From Erythrobacter crassostreae (lineage in GTDB: Bacteria > Pseudomonadota > Alphaproteobacteria > Sphingomonadales > Sphingomonadaceae): a DNA stretch of 64,000 nt. Shown here one piece after another: positions 17,098 through 24,982 of the stretch. A program made the position numbers and the translations under genes. Position 1 is the stretch's first letter. Every line of letters begins with the position of its first letter. Location: positions 2,105,420 to 2,169,419 of the forward strand of contig NZ_JAGSPC010000001.1 in the NCBI RefSeq assembly GCF_019204045.1, given 5' to 3'. Below the pieces are notes generated by a model, which was given only the letters and a program-made list of their open reading frames with translations, was not told the DNA's origin and made no database searches.

Positions 17098-17609
17098 GAT
17101 CGTGCTTTCGCTTTTTCAGGGAGGCCATTCATCGCTAATCTTCGCCGGATGAATTCTGCGTGGTCGCTACCGATTTGCGCCTTTGGAAAAATATACCCCA
17201 ATTGGCGCGTGGGATGGATGGCAATTACGTGAGTGTTTTCATTCCACAGCACCATGTTCGACCACTGCGCTGTGACACTCCCCGATCGTTGCGAAATCGA
17301 AAAATCAGTTTCGGAAACCGACAGGGTCATTTCCTCTTGGATCAGGCTGTACTCTCGATACGTTTTGCCCACGCGCCATGGCAGAATGATGAAACGCGAA
17401 AGCAAGAACAGAACAGTGCCGGCGCAGATGCCACCAATCGCCGCGCCGATTGATAGCATTGGGTCGCCAACAAATATTGCAACCAATGCTATCAATGCGA
17501 CAAATCCCGCAATGAAAACAACGAGATTTTTGATCTGAACAGCGTGAACAAGCTTTGCAAATTCGAGGTAGTCGTCTTGCGAGATGTGATACTTTACAGG
17601 CCCGAGCAT
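17094..17609 (-). CDS. YcxB-like two-TM membrane protein
   Basis: 171 residues. N-terminal polar stretch, two adjacent hydrophobic segments (near residues 29-48 and 52-75), then a beta-rich cytoplasmic domain with the pattern [23 protein letters not shown] and [12 protein letters not shown], typical of YcxB-like proteins. Function unknown. Inserted between rph (1-base overlap, TAATG) and rdgB (4-base overlap), so it is part of that transcript. Confidence 0.75.
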   Translation of the reverse strand: MLGPVKYHISQDDYLEFAKLVHAVQIKNLVVFIAGFVALIALVAIFVGDPMLSIGAAIGGICAGTVLFLLSRFIILPWRVGKTYREYSLIQEEMTLSVSETDFSISQRSGSVTAQWSNMVLWNENTHVIAIHPTRQLGYIFPKAQIGSDHAEFIRRRLAMNGLPEKAKARS

Positions 17610-18325
17610 TAGCCGCCGGTTACGTCTAACTGCGCTTTAAAGATGCCATCGCAGCCGATGTTTGCGAGGCGAAGCAGGCGTAACAGGCCCTCCTCGTCGT
17701 AAGTCGCGCCTTCGGCTGTTGCTTGTACTTCAGCAATCTGTCCGCCGGAAATCAGGACGAAGTTTGCATCAGCATCAGCATCACTATCTTCTGGATAGTC
17801 GAGGTCTAGAACCGGAGTGCCTTTATATATCCCGCATGAGATCGCGCCGACTTGGGCCGTGATTGGATCTTCTTTCAGATCACCCGCTGCCATCAGGCTG
17901 TTCACGGCAAGACGCAGCGCCACCCATGCACCGGAGATCGACGCCGTACGAGTACCGCCATCAGCCTGAATTACGTCGCAATCCAAAGTGATCTGACGCT
18001 CGCCCAATTTCTTAAGGTCAACAACAGCACGCAAAGAGCGACCTATAAGGCGTTGAATTTCTTGCGTTCGACCGGATTGTTTGCCGCGTGCTGCTTCGCG
18101 GCTGCCGCGTGTATGGGTTGCACGGGGCAGCATCGAGTATTCGCCTGTCACCCAGCCTTCACCTTTGCCGCGGAGCCAAGGCGGGATGCGTTCTTCAACA
18201 GAAGCAGTGCATAGTACTTTCGTATCGCCGAAACTGATCAGGCAAGAGCCCTCGGCGTGTTTGGTGTATCCAGTTTCAATCGTGATAGCGCGCATTTCGT
18301 CTGGCGCGCGTCCTGAAGGGCGCAT
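17609..18325 (-). CDS. rph: Ribonuclease PH
   Basis: 238 residues; AGGAG eight bases before the ATG. The motifs [33 protein letters not shown] (in parts), [21 protein letters not shown] in segments and [16 protein letters not shown] identify the phosphorolytic 3'-to-5' exoribonuclease that trims tRNA 3' ends. First gene of rph-ycxB-rdgB and divergent from hrcA across about 100 bases. Confidence 0.96.
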   Translation of the reverse strand: MRPSGRAPDEMRAITIETGYTKHAEGSCLISFGDTKVLCTASVEERIPPWLRGKGEGWVTGEYSMLPRATHTRGSREAARGKQSGRTQEIQRLIGRSLRAVVDLKKLGERQITLDCDVIQADGGTRTASISGAWVALRLAVNSLMAAGDLKEDPITAQVGAISCGIYKGTPVLDLDYPEDSDADADANFVLISGGQIAEVQATAEGATYDEEGLLRLLRLANIGCDGIFKAQLDVTGG

Positions 18326-18394
18326 TTGGTAGCTCCTGCTTGCTTTGATTCGTGTCGTTGCGCGGTGTGAAGGGGTTCACCCGTCATCGCAAGG

Positions 18395-18422
18395 CTTGGC
18401 GAATTCAAATAGGGCGCTAAAT
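18395..18422 (+). promoter_or_regulatory. Possible weak RpoH-type promoter upstream of hrcA
   Basis: CTTGGCG, 14 bases, then GCTAAAT, partly matching the alphaproteobacterial heat-shock pattern CTTG...CYTATNT and with the same spacing as the much better dnaK site. The predicted start point would fall at or next to the hrcA ATG, which itself has no visible ribosome binding site. Low confidence. Confidence 0.25.
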
Positions 18423-18429
18423 TGGCCTC

Positions 18430-19485
18430 ATGGCTTCTCCACCGATCACCGAACTGACCGAGCGCGCGCGCGAAATCTTTCGCCGTGTTGTTGAGGGGTA
18501 TATTGATAGCGGCCAACCGGTCGGGTCAAAGGTGTTGGCATCAGACGGGACGCTTAATCTATCCTCGGCGTCCATCCGGTCGGTGCTGGCCGATCTGGAA
18601 AGCTTGGGGCTGCTTACCGCGCCGCATACGAGCGCAGGACGTATGCCGACCGATGCCGGTCTTCGGATTTTTGTCGATGGTATGATGCGAGTGGCCGAAC
18701 CGACCAAAGACGAACGCGCACAGATCGAAGCGCGGCTTTCGGAAAGCGGTCCGGTTGAACACGCTTTGCAGCAGGCCAGTGCGCTTCTTTCTGACCTGTC
18801 CGGTGCAGCGGGGATGGTAATGGTCCCGACCCGCGAGCAAAAACTTTCGCAATTCAATCTTGTCGATTTGGGTCAGGGTAGGGCGCTGGCGGTGCTCGTT
18901 GGTGAGGATGGCGGCGTCGAAAACCGTGTTGTCGAACTTGGCGGTGCGTTGACCCCGGGCTCGCTCGACAGGGCAACGAATTATATCACTGCTAGGTTGG
19001 CTGGCCGAACATTGGCTGATGCCTCGCATGCAATGCACGCAGAAATCGCCGCCGGGCAAACACAACTGGATGATGCAAGCCGCGACTTGGTTAAGCGGGG
19101 GCTTGCCGTGTGGAGCGAAGATGCAAACGAACGGCCAGTCCTAATCGTACGCGGCGCAGCAAACTTGCTTGATGAGGCGGCGCTGAACGATATCGATCGC
19201 GTGCGCTCGCTCCTCGATGACCTTGAAGACAAGCAATCTGTGGCAAGCGTTTTAGAAAGCGCGCGCGAAGCAGATGCAACCCGCATCTTTATCGGAAGTG
19301 AAAACCGATTATTCGGTCTATCGGGTTCATCGATCATCGCTTCACCCTATCGCGACCGTGAAGGCCGTGTAGTCGGGGTTTTGGGTGTGATCGGTCCGAC
19401 AAGGTTGAATTACGCGCGAGTGGTCCCCATGGTTGATTTAACAGCAAGATCGCTTGGCCGTTCGTTGGACAAGCTCATCGTTTAG
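18430..19485 (+). CDS. hrcA: Heat-inducible transcription repressor HrcA
   Basis: 351 residues. The winged-helix N-terminus reads LTERAREIFRRVVEGYIDSG, then QPVGSKVL, SSASIRSVLADLESLGLL and SAGRMPTDAGLRIFVDG. The central and C-terminal HrcA domains follow, ending with VVPMVDLTARSLGR. HrcA binds CIRCE operators and represses groESL and sometimes other heat-shock genes. I see no CIRCE inverted repeat in this window, so its targets lie elsewhere. Followed by grpE 17 bases downstream. Confidence 0.95.
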   Translation: MASPPITELTERAREIFRRVVEGYIDSGQPVGSKVLASDGTLNLSSASIRSVLADLESLGLLTAPHTSAGRMPTDAGLRIFVDGMMRVAEPTKDERAQIEARLSESGPVEHALQQASALLSDLSGAAGMVMVPTREQKLSQFNLVDLGQGRALAVLVGEDGGVENRVVELGGALTPGSLDRATNYITARLAGRTLADASHAMHAEIAAGQTQLDDASRDLVKRGLAVWSEDANERPVLIVRGAANLLDEAALNDIDRVRSLLDDLEDKQSVASVLESAREADATRIFIGSENRLFGLSGSSIIASPYRDREGRVVGVLGVIGPTRLNYARVVPMVDLTARSLGRSLDKLIV

Positions 19486-19502
19486 ACGGATAATCAAAAG
19501 AC

Positions 19503-20099
19503 ATGATCGACAATGACAAGCCGCAGGAAGAAGCGGCGAATGAAGACGTTAAAGCGGAACTGAAAGGTGTTCCTGAAGAGTTTCTCTCCGATGGGGAGGA
19601 GACAGGTGAAGATGGCGGTGACGACCTGAATGAGGCACTCGAATCGCTCCGCCGCGATCTTGAGGAAACCAAGCAAGAGGTCCTTTATGCAAAGGCGGAC
19701 ACGCAGAATGTACGTCGCCGCGCGGAGAAGGATATTCAAGACGCGCGCAACTATGCCGCGACCGGGTTTGCCCGCGACGTATTGAGCGTGTGGGACAATC
19801 TTTCGCGAGCCGTCGACGCAATTCCAGGCAGCCTGCGCGAAGATGAAAAAATGAAGGGACTTGTCGTCGGAATCGAGGCGACCCAGCGCGAGCTTGAAAA
19901 AGTATTCAAACAGAACGGTATCGAGCGGATCGCTGCGTTGGATATGCCACTTGATCCGAACCAGCATCAGGCGATGATGGAAGTCCCGACGGATGAGAAA
20001 GAGCCCGGCACAATCGTGCAGGAAATGCAGTCAGGCTGGATGATTAAAAACCGTTTGCTGCGCCCTGCAATGGTGGCTGTCGCGAAAAAACCGGAATAA
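19503..20099 (+). CDS. grpE: Nucleotide exchange factor GrpE
   Basis: 198 residues. Acidic disordered N-terminus, a long helix with LYAKADTQNVRRRAEKD, and the C-terminal beta domain with NQHQAMMEVP, GTIVQEMQSGWMIKNRLLRPAMV. It releases ADP from DnaK, encoded about 3 kb downstream. Co-transcribed with hrcA, 17 bases apart. Confidence 0.95.
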   Translation: MIDNDKPQEEAANEDVKAELKGVPEEFLSDGEETGEDGGDDLNEALESLRRDLEETKQEVLYAKADTQNVRRRAEKDIQDARNYAATGFARDVLSVWDNLSRAVDAIPGSLREDEKMKGLVVGIEATQRELEKVFKQNGIERIAALDMPLDPNQHQAMMEVPTDEKEPGTIVQEMQSGWMIKNRLLRPAMVAVAKKPE

Positions 20100-20126
20100 G
20101 ATCAATTTAGTCCGATTTCGGGGAAT

Positions 20127-20154
20127 TGAAAACATTCGCTGCAGTTGTATTACG
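20127..20154 (+). promoter_or_regulatory. Possible sigma70-type promoter for the OmpW-like gene
   Basis: TTGAAA at 20127-20132 followed after 16 bases by TATTAC, about 90 bases upstream of the start codon. The -10 matches four of six consensus positions, so the call is tentative. Confidence 0.3.
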
Positions 20155-20193
20155 TGATGTGACAACATCACCATGCAACAAACACTTGTCTTG

Positions 20194-20216
20194 TCTGCCG
20201 GTCCCCCTCCGGCAGA
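20194..20216 (+). promoter_or_regulatory. 5'-UTR stem-loop upstream of the OmpW-like gene
   Basis: TCTGCCGG and CCGGCAGA form a perfect 8-bp stem around a pyrimidine loop (TCCCCCT). It ends seven bases before AGGAG, the ribosome binding site of the porin gene. Not followed by a T run, so it is not a terminator. It could stabilise the message or bind a small RNA. Confidence 0.5.
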
Positions 20217-20236
20217 GGGCAACAGGAGTGAATGAA

Positions 20237-20941
20237 ATGAAAAAGTTTTCTGTATCTCTGGCGGCTTCGCTAGCGGTCGGATTTTCAGCCCCCGCGATGG
20301 CTCAAGACGAGGATCGTGCGGGCTCTATTCAAGTTAAGGCTCTCGGTACGTTTGTCCTCCCCGACGGAGAGATAAACGAAGTTGAGGTGGATGCGATCGG
20401 CGTTCCTGCTGGCAGTCAAACAACTGTGAATGACAACTTTGTGCCCACAGTCGCAGTCGAGTACTTTTTCTCAAACAACATATCGATTGAGACAATTGCT
20501 GGAGTGACCCAACATGACGTCGATGGCGCGGGCGCTTTAGCGGGCGCTGAGGTCATCTCAGACGCGCGCATCATTCCCGCCACCATCACCGCCAAGTATC
20601 ATTTCGACTTGGGTGAAAGTGGCATCAAGCCATATTTTGGCGCTGGACCGGCATATTTCTTCACCTTTGATGAAAGCGCCGGCGCAGGGGTTGGCGATCT
20701 TGGCATCGTCGATGCTGATCTCACAGATGAGCTTGGCGTCGCGCTTCAAGCTGGTGCAGATATTGCTTTCGGTGACAGTGGGTTAGGTCTGTCGGTTGAC
20801 GCGAAGCGATACTTTATTGGGACAAATGCACGTTTTTTCGATGCAACTGGAACAAAAGTTTTGCGGACAGCTCATACTCTTGACCGATGGTTTAGGCAAT
20901 CGACAAAAGGGGCATCTGAGCAATCAGGTGCCTCTTTTTAA
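20237..20941 (+). CDS. OmpW-family outer membrane protein with altered C-terminus
   Basis: 234 residues from ATG 20237 (AGGAG upstream), with a signal peptide ending AMAQ. The beta-strand pattern of OmpW is seen: VAVEYFFSNNISIETIAGVT, ATITAKYHF, KPYFGAGPAYFFTF and GLSVDAKRYFIGTNA. OmpW forms a small 8-stranded barrel for hydrophobic compounds. Family members normally end with a last strand such as LDPWV...G.RF; here, after HTLDRWF, the frame continues RQSTKGASEQSGASF, and those codons are the arms of a transcription terminator. The last strand therefore looks replaced. The natural stop may have been lost by mutation or small deletion. Confidence 0.8.
   Translation: MKKFSVSLAASLAVGFSAPAMAQDEDRAGSIQVKALGTFVLPDGEINEVEVDAIGVPAGSQTTVNDNFVPTVAVEYFFSNNISIETIAGVTQHDVDGAGALAGAEVISDARIIPATITAKYHFDLGESGIKPYFGAGPAYFFTFDESAGAGVGDLGIVDADLTDELGVALQAGADIAFGDSGLGLSVDAKRYFIGTNARFFDATGTKVLRTAHTLDRWFRQSTKGASEQSGASF
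20905..20939 (+). terminator. Rho-independent terminator (probably bidirectional) overlapping the porin 3' end
   Basis: A 15-bp stem (two G-U pairs) with a GCAA tetraloop, left arm 20905-20919, right arm 20924-20938, T run at the end. The A run at the left arm gives a T run on the other strand, so it could also serve the convergent crotonase gene. It lies entirely inside the OmpW-like reading frame. Confidence 0.85.
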
Positions 20942-20982
20942 TCTGACCTGCAGCGAGCAGTCGCGCAAAGAGAAAACGGTTT

Positions 20983-21651
20983 TCAACCGAAATCAGGCAG
21001 CGGACTTGCCTCTATATCGTCAATTAGTTGGCGGTTCATCGCGGATTTGTTCGCGTTAAACGCGCCCGCATTTAAGCTCTTCATGTGGGTAAGTGTTGCC
21101 TTTAGCGTGGCTTCCACATCATCTGGTGCAACGACATTCTGGAAATAGCCGACTTTGCCCGCATCGACCGAGCTGAACATCTCTGATGTGGCCACCGCTT
21201 TGCGTCCATGCGGATTGAGCCGGGCGGCGCCCAAAATCATGGGATATATTGGTAGGGCCATGCCAATTGCGCTTTCGTTCATTCCTGTCACAAAATCGCC
21301 TTCGGTTCCGATGGCGTGGTCTGCGGCAAGCATCAGGAATGCACCCATTGGATATGCGTGCCCCTCGCACACGGTGATTACAGGGGCAGGGTGACGAAGG
21401 ATGGCAAGGATCGCGTCCTTGCCCGCTTGCAACTGTGCTGTGGCAATTTCTGGTCCAGCGCCAAAGCCCTTCAGGTCAAAACCGGCAGAGAAAATGCCTT
21501 TTCGCCCGCGAATGGCGACTGGAGCAAGGTCTTTGGAGCACTCTGCCAAGGCGGCAACAAGTGCATCCAGCTTTTCCTTGTTGAGCGCATTCACTTTGCC
21601 GTCATCCAGTGTGAGGATGTGGGCACCATTGCTGCTTTCAGAGGTAATCAT
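20983..21651 (-). CDS. Crotonase/enoyl-CoA hydratase-isomerase family protein
   Basis: 222 residues from the ATG at 21651, chosen because GGGAG lies seven bases upstream; a more upstream start at 21696 lacks this. The crotonase fold is seen in KVNALNKEKLDALVAAL, FSAGFDLKGF (oxyanion-hole loop) and VCEGHAYPMGAFLMLAADHAIG. At the position of the first catalytic Glu of hydratases (GGGxE) there is Leu (MGAFLML); the second Glu appears conserved in GMNESAIGM. One remaining Glu would fit an enoyl-CoA isomerase better than a hydratase. Short for the family (about 260). Confidence 0.8.
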   Translation of the reverse strand: MITSESSNGAHILTLDDGKVNALNKEKLDALVAALAECSKDLAPVAIRGRKGIFSAGFDLKGFGAGPEIATAQLQAGKDAILAILRHPAPVITVCEGHAYPMGAFLMLAADHAIGTEGDFVTGMNESAIGMALPIYPMILGAARLNPHGRKAVATSEMFSSVDAGKVGYFQNVVAPDDVEATLKATLTHMKSLNAGAFNANKSAMNRQLIDDIEASPLPDFG

Positions 21652-21750
21652 GAATGTCTCCCGGTCAGAACTTTGGTAACGATTGCAGGGCTGCAACGCA
21701 CGTTCAATGGCTAATTTGGGCTGCCCCTACGGCATTCTGGCGAGGGCAGC

Positions 21751-22257
21751 TTACAAAGTAGCGCCTCTGAATTTTACAAGGACATCGAAGGCCGCTCTAT
21801 CGCCGACGCCAGCCAATTTTGCCCCGTGTCTCAACCAGAATGCATGCTTCACAATTTCGGCCTGCTGCTCGATCCCGTACTCCTCAAATGTCTGTCCCGG
21901 TTTGAGGCTGTAGCCGTACCGGCAGAACGGATGACGGCGCAGCAGTAGATACCAGTCACCGTGTGTCTGGGTTTGCCAAACATGGGTGAGTTCGTGGATC
22001 AAGTGACCTTGCTTCGCCAACTCCACTGTCGAGAAATCATCGCAGTATGCATGGCCAGCGGGATGGAAGTGCAAGTGCCCGCATGGAGCCATCGTGATGC
22101 GTTTCGGTTGAAACGGAAAAAACTTCCTACGCTTCAGTTTAATTGGCGCATAGTCCACTGCATCGCCGAAGACTGTCCTAGCAAGTTCAACTTCGCCAGG
22201 TGTCAGATGGCGCTCACCGCCAACCGGACATGCGGGTAACGTAGCATTGGTTTCCAT
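21751..22257 (-). CDS. Putative zinc metallopeptidase-like protein (HELTH motif)
   Basis: 168 residues without a signal peptide. HELTH in LIHELTHVWQTQ fits the HExxH zinc site, with acidic residues downstream (FEEYGIEQQAEIV) that could supply the third ligand. The HELTHVxQ context resembles the DUF4157 domain and proteins annotated as vgr-related in sphingomonads. No secretion-system gene is near, so the name should not be taken as type VI evidence. Lies 17 bases downstream of the PCuAC gene. Confidence 0.6.
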   Translation of the reverse strand: METNATLPACPVGGERHLTPGEVELARTVFGDAVDYAPIKLKRRKFFPFQPKRITMAPCGHLHFHPAGHAYCDDFSTVELAKQGHLIHELTHVWQTQTHGDWYLLLRRHPFCRYGYSLKPGQTFEEYGIEQQAEIVKHAFWLRHGAKLAGVGDRAAFDVLVKFRGATL

Positions 22258-22274
22258 TTTGCCAGCGATTTGGT

Positions 22275-22805
22275 TCAGCCTCCGTCGCCGGCGGCGGTCG
22301 CTCTTGGATCACCAGCGGCGAGCACTTCGGCTTCGAATTTGTGCGTTTGACCGCCCGAAACGGTTAGAGTGATTTCGGCCTTTCCACCGGGCTTAAGTTC
22401 GGAAGACGGGTCGAAAGCCATTACATGAAGCCCGCCCGGCTTGAACGCGACCTCGGCTCCGTTGGTAAGAGGAATGGGGAGCGCTTCCATCATCTGCACT
22501 TTGAAATCATATTCGCCATAATCATGCAGCGTTGCGCTGCCTGCTTGTGCAACATCAGCTCTACGTATTGAGAGGCCGCGATCTGCATCGTATTTTAGAT
22601 CGAAGTACACGGCTGCAGGGTTCCCCTCGACAGCGTTCAGCACCATCCGCGCATTTTCGATACTCATTCCAGGGATCGTACCTGCGACTTCTTCTACGGG
22701 CGCTTCGGGTTCTGTGCCGCATGCAGATAGCGACAATGCGCTGGCCATAGTGGCTGCCGCGAACATGGATTTGAGCGCGCGACCGCTTTCGATTGAAGTC
22801 TTCAT
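22275..22805 (-). CDS. PCuAC-family periplasmic copper chaperone (lipoprotein)
   Basis: 176 residues with a lipobox (SLSAC). The Cu(I) motif of the family, H-x(n)-M-x(n)-HxM, is seen as HDYGEYDFKVQMM and GGLHVMAF. The beta-rich cupredoxin-like domain includes AAVYFDLKYDADRG and KAEITLTVSGG. PCuAC proteins deliver copper to cytochrome oxidase CuA. Cytochrome oxidase genes are not in the window. Divergent from dnaK. Confidence 0.85.
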   Translation of the reverse strand: MKTSIESGRALKSMFAAATMASALSLSACGTEPEAPVEEVAGTIPGMSIENARMVLNAVEGNPAAVYFDLKYDADRGLSIRRADVAQAGSATLHDYGEYDFKVQMMEALPIPLTNGAEVAFKPGGLHVMAFDPSSELKPGGKAEITLTVSGGQTHKFEAEVLAAGDPRATAAGDGG

Positions 22806-22853
22806 TCTGGTTGTCCCCTCTTCATACGCGATGAAAACTAGTGCGTCCGATCT

Positions 22854-22881
22854 CTTGTGCCAAGCAAAACCGCACCTATAT
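22854..22881 (+). promoter_or_regulatory. RpoH (sigma32)-type promoter of dnaK
   Basis: CTTGTGC at 22854-22860, 14 bases, then CCTATAT at 22875-22881, closely matching the alphaproteobacterial heat-shock consensus (CTTG, then CYTATNT). It lies about 100 bases upstream of the dnaK ATG in the correct orientation. Confidence 0.65.
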
Positions 22882-22982
22882 CCCGCTCATATTCGAGCCG
22901 CCGAGGCGTTTTGCCCAAAGGATATTCCATCGGGGAAACGCACGAAGGCGGTGTCCAACAAACTCCAAGAGATGGGGAAACA

Positions 22983-24905
22983 ATGGGTAAAGTAATCGGT
23001 ATTGACCTTGGTACTACGAACAGCTGCGTGTCCGTCATGGACGGCGGCAAACCGAAGGTAATCGAAAATTCTGAAGGCGCTCGCACGACGCCTTCGATCG
23101 TCGCTTTTACGAAAGACGGCGAACGGTTGATCGGTCAGCCGGCCAAGCGCCAGGCAGTGACCAATCCCGACAACACTCTTTTTGCGATCAAGCGTTTGAT
23201 CGGTCGTCCGTTCAACGATCCGCTTACAGAGAAAGACATGGATCTTGTCCCTTATGAGATCGTCAAAGGTAAGAATGGCGATGCATGGGTGAAAGCGGGA
23301 GGCGAGGAATATTCGCCTTCGCAAATCTCTGCTTTCATTCTGCAGAAGATGAAAGAAACCGCTGAGAGTTACCTCGGCGAAACAGTTGATCAGGCGGTCA
23401 TCACTGTTCCCGCTTACTTTAACGATGCGCAGCGCCAGGCCACCAAAGATGCCGGTCAAATTGCTGGCCTCGAAGTCCTGCGTATCATCAACGAGCCTAC
23501 TGCGGCTGCGCTGGCATACGGCATGGACAAGAACGATGGTAAAACCATCGCTGTTTATGACCTTGGCGGCGGTACATTCGATGTTTCGATCCTTGAGATC
23601 GGTGACGGTGTCTTTGAAGTGAAGTCGACCAACGGTGACACGTTCCTTGGCGGTGAAGACTTCGATAATGCGATTGTTGAATGGCTCGCAGAGCAATTCA
23701 ACAAGAAAGAAAGCATGGACTTGAAGACCGACAAGCTCGCTCTTCAGCGTTTGAAAGAAGCCGCGGAGAAGGCCAAGATCGAGCTTTCCAGCTCGGCAAC
23801 AACCGAAGTCAATCTCCCGTTTATCACAGCGCGCATGGAAGGTGGATCATCCACCCCGCTCCACCTCGTTGAAACGATCAGCCGTTCTGACCTTGAAAAG
23901 ATGGTTGGAAATCTGATCACCCGCACGCTTGAGCCCTGCAAGAAAGCGCTCAAAGACGCGGGCGTAAGCAAGGATGAGATTGACGAAGTGATCCTGGTCG
24001 GCGGTATGACCCGCATGCCGAAGGTTCGCGAAGTCGTTGAGAAGTTCTTCGAAGCCAAACCGCACACTGGCGTGAACCCTGATGAAGTCGTTGCGATGGG
24101 CGCGGCCATTCAAGCAGGTGTTTTGCAAGGCGACGTTAAAGACGTCCTGCTTCTCGACGTGACGCCGCTTTCGCTCGGTATCGAAACGCTTGGCGGCGTG
24201 TTCACTCGCATGATCGACCGCAACACCACGATCCCGACGAAGAAGACCCAGACTTATTCGACTGCTGAAGACAATCAGCAGGCTGTGACGATCAAGGTTT
24301 TCCAAGGCGAACGCGAGATGGCAGCTGATAACAAGCTGCTCGGCAACTTTGACCTCGTTGGTATTCCACCCGCACCGCGCGGAGTTCCTCAGGTTGAAGT
24401 GACGTTTGATATTGATGCCAACGGTATTGTCTCGGTTTCGGCCAAAGACAAAGGCACCGGCAAAGAGCAAACTATCAAGATCCAGGCATCGGGCGGTCTG
24501 TCAGACAATGACATCGACCAGATGGTGCAGGACGCGGAGAAGTTCGCCGACGAAGACAAGAAGCGTAAGGAAGCCGCAGAAGCGCGCAACCAAGCCGACA
24601 GTCTTGTTCACGCGACCGAGAAGCAGCTTGAAGAGCACGGCGACAAGGTCGACGGTGATACCAAGACTGCTGTTGAGGAAGCATTGGCGGCAACCAAGAC
24701 CGCTCTTGAAGGTGATGATGGCGAAGAGATCAGCGCTAAGGCGCAGGCTCTGACCGAAGCGGCTATGAAAATGGGCCAGCAAATCTATGAGCAAGAGCAA
24801 GCTGCTGCTCCGGAAGAGGGAGCCGAATCTGCTCCTGAAGAGCCTGCAGACGAAGACGTTGTCGACGCCGAGTTCTCCGAGGTCGACGAAGACAAAAAGG
24901 ACTAA
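22983..24905 (+). CDS. dnaK: Chaperone protein DnaK (Hsp70)
   Basis: 640 residues from ATG 22983, with GGGGA six bases upstream; the open frame extends 42 codons further but the Hsp70 N-terminus [16 protein letters not shown] fixes the start. All three Hsp70 signatures are present ([36 protein letters not shown]), followed by the substrate-binding domain and a helical lid with an acidic tail ending in the [11 protein letters not shown] segment. ATP-dependent folding with DnaJ and GrpE. Length is standard. Confidence 0.98.
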   Translation: MGKVIGIDLGTTNSCVSVMDGGKPKVIENSEGARTTPSIVAFTKDGERLIGQPAKRQAVTNPDNTLFAIKRLIGRPFNDPLTEKDMDLVPYEIVKGKNGDAWVKAGGEEYSPSQISAFILQKMKETAESYLGETVDQAVITVPAYFNDAQRQATKDAGQIAGLEVLRIINEPTAAALAYGMDKNDGKTIAVYDLGGGTFDVSILEIGDGVFEVKSTNGDTFLGGEDFDNAIVEWLAEQFNKKESMDLKTDKLALQRLKEAAEKAKIELSSSATTEVNLPFITARMEGGSSTPLHLVETISRSDLEKMVGNLITRTLEPCKKALKDAGVSKDEIDEVILVGGMTRMPKVREVVEKFFEAKPHTGVNPDEVVAMGAAIQAGVLQGDVKDVLLLDVTPLSLGIETLGGVFTRMIDRNTTIPTKKTQTYSTAEDNQQAVTIKVFQGEREMAADNKLLGNFDLVGIPPAPRGVPQVEVTFDIDANGIVSVSAKDKGTGKEQTIKIQASGGLSDNDIDQMVQDAEKFADEDKKRKEAAEARNQADSLVHATEKQLEEHGDKVDGDTKTAVEEALAATKTALEGDDGEEISAKAQALTEAAMKMGQQIYEQEQAAAPEEGAESAPEEPADEDVVDAEFSEVDEDKKD

Positions 24906-24925
24906 TGTCCTGATGAAAAACCGTT

Positions 24926-24965
24926 CCGCCGCCGGTGTAAGATGCACCGGCGGCGGATAGTTTTT
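24926..24965 (+). terminator. Rho-independent terminator/attenuator between dnaK and dnaJ
   Basis: Perfect 12-bp G+C-only-rich stem (CCGCCGCCGGTG / CACCGGCGGCGG, 24926-24937 and 24945-24956), 7-base loop, then ATAG and five T. It ends 17 bases before dnaJ. It probably lets only part of the transcription through, keeping DnaJ below DnaK. Confidence 0.8.
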
Positions 24966-24982
24966 GGTAGGGCGAGGACTTT

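Noticed and set aside
21751..22257. Type VI secretion effector or VgrG link
   Set aside because: HELTH motif only; no secretion genes in the window.
18326..22982. CIRCE operator near hrcA, grpE or dnaK
   Set aside because: No TTAGCACTC-N9-GAGTGCTAA-like repeat was seen.
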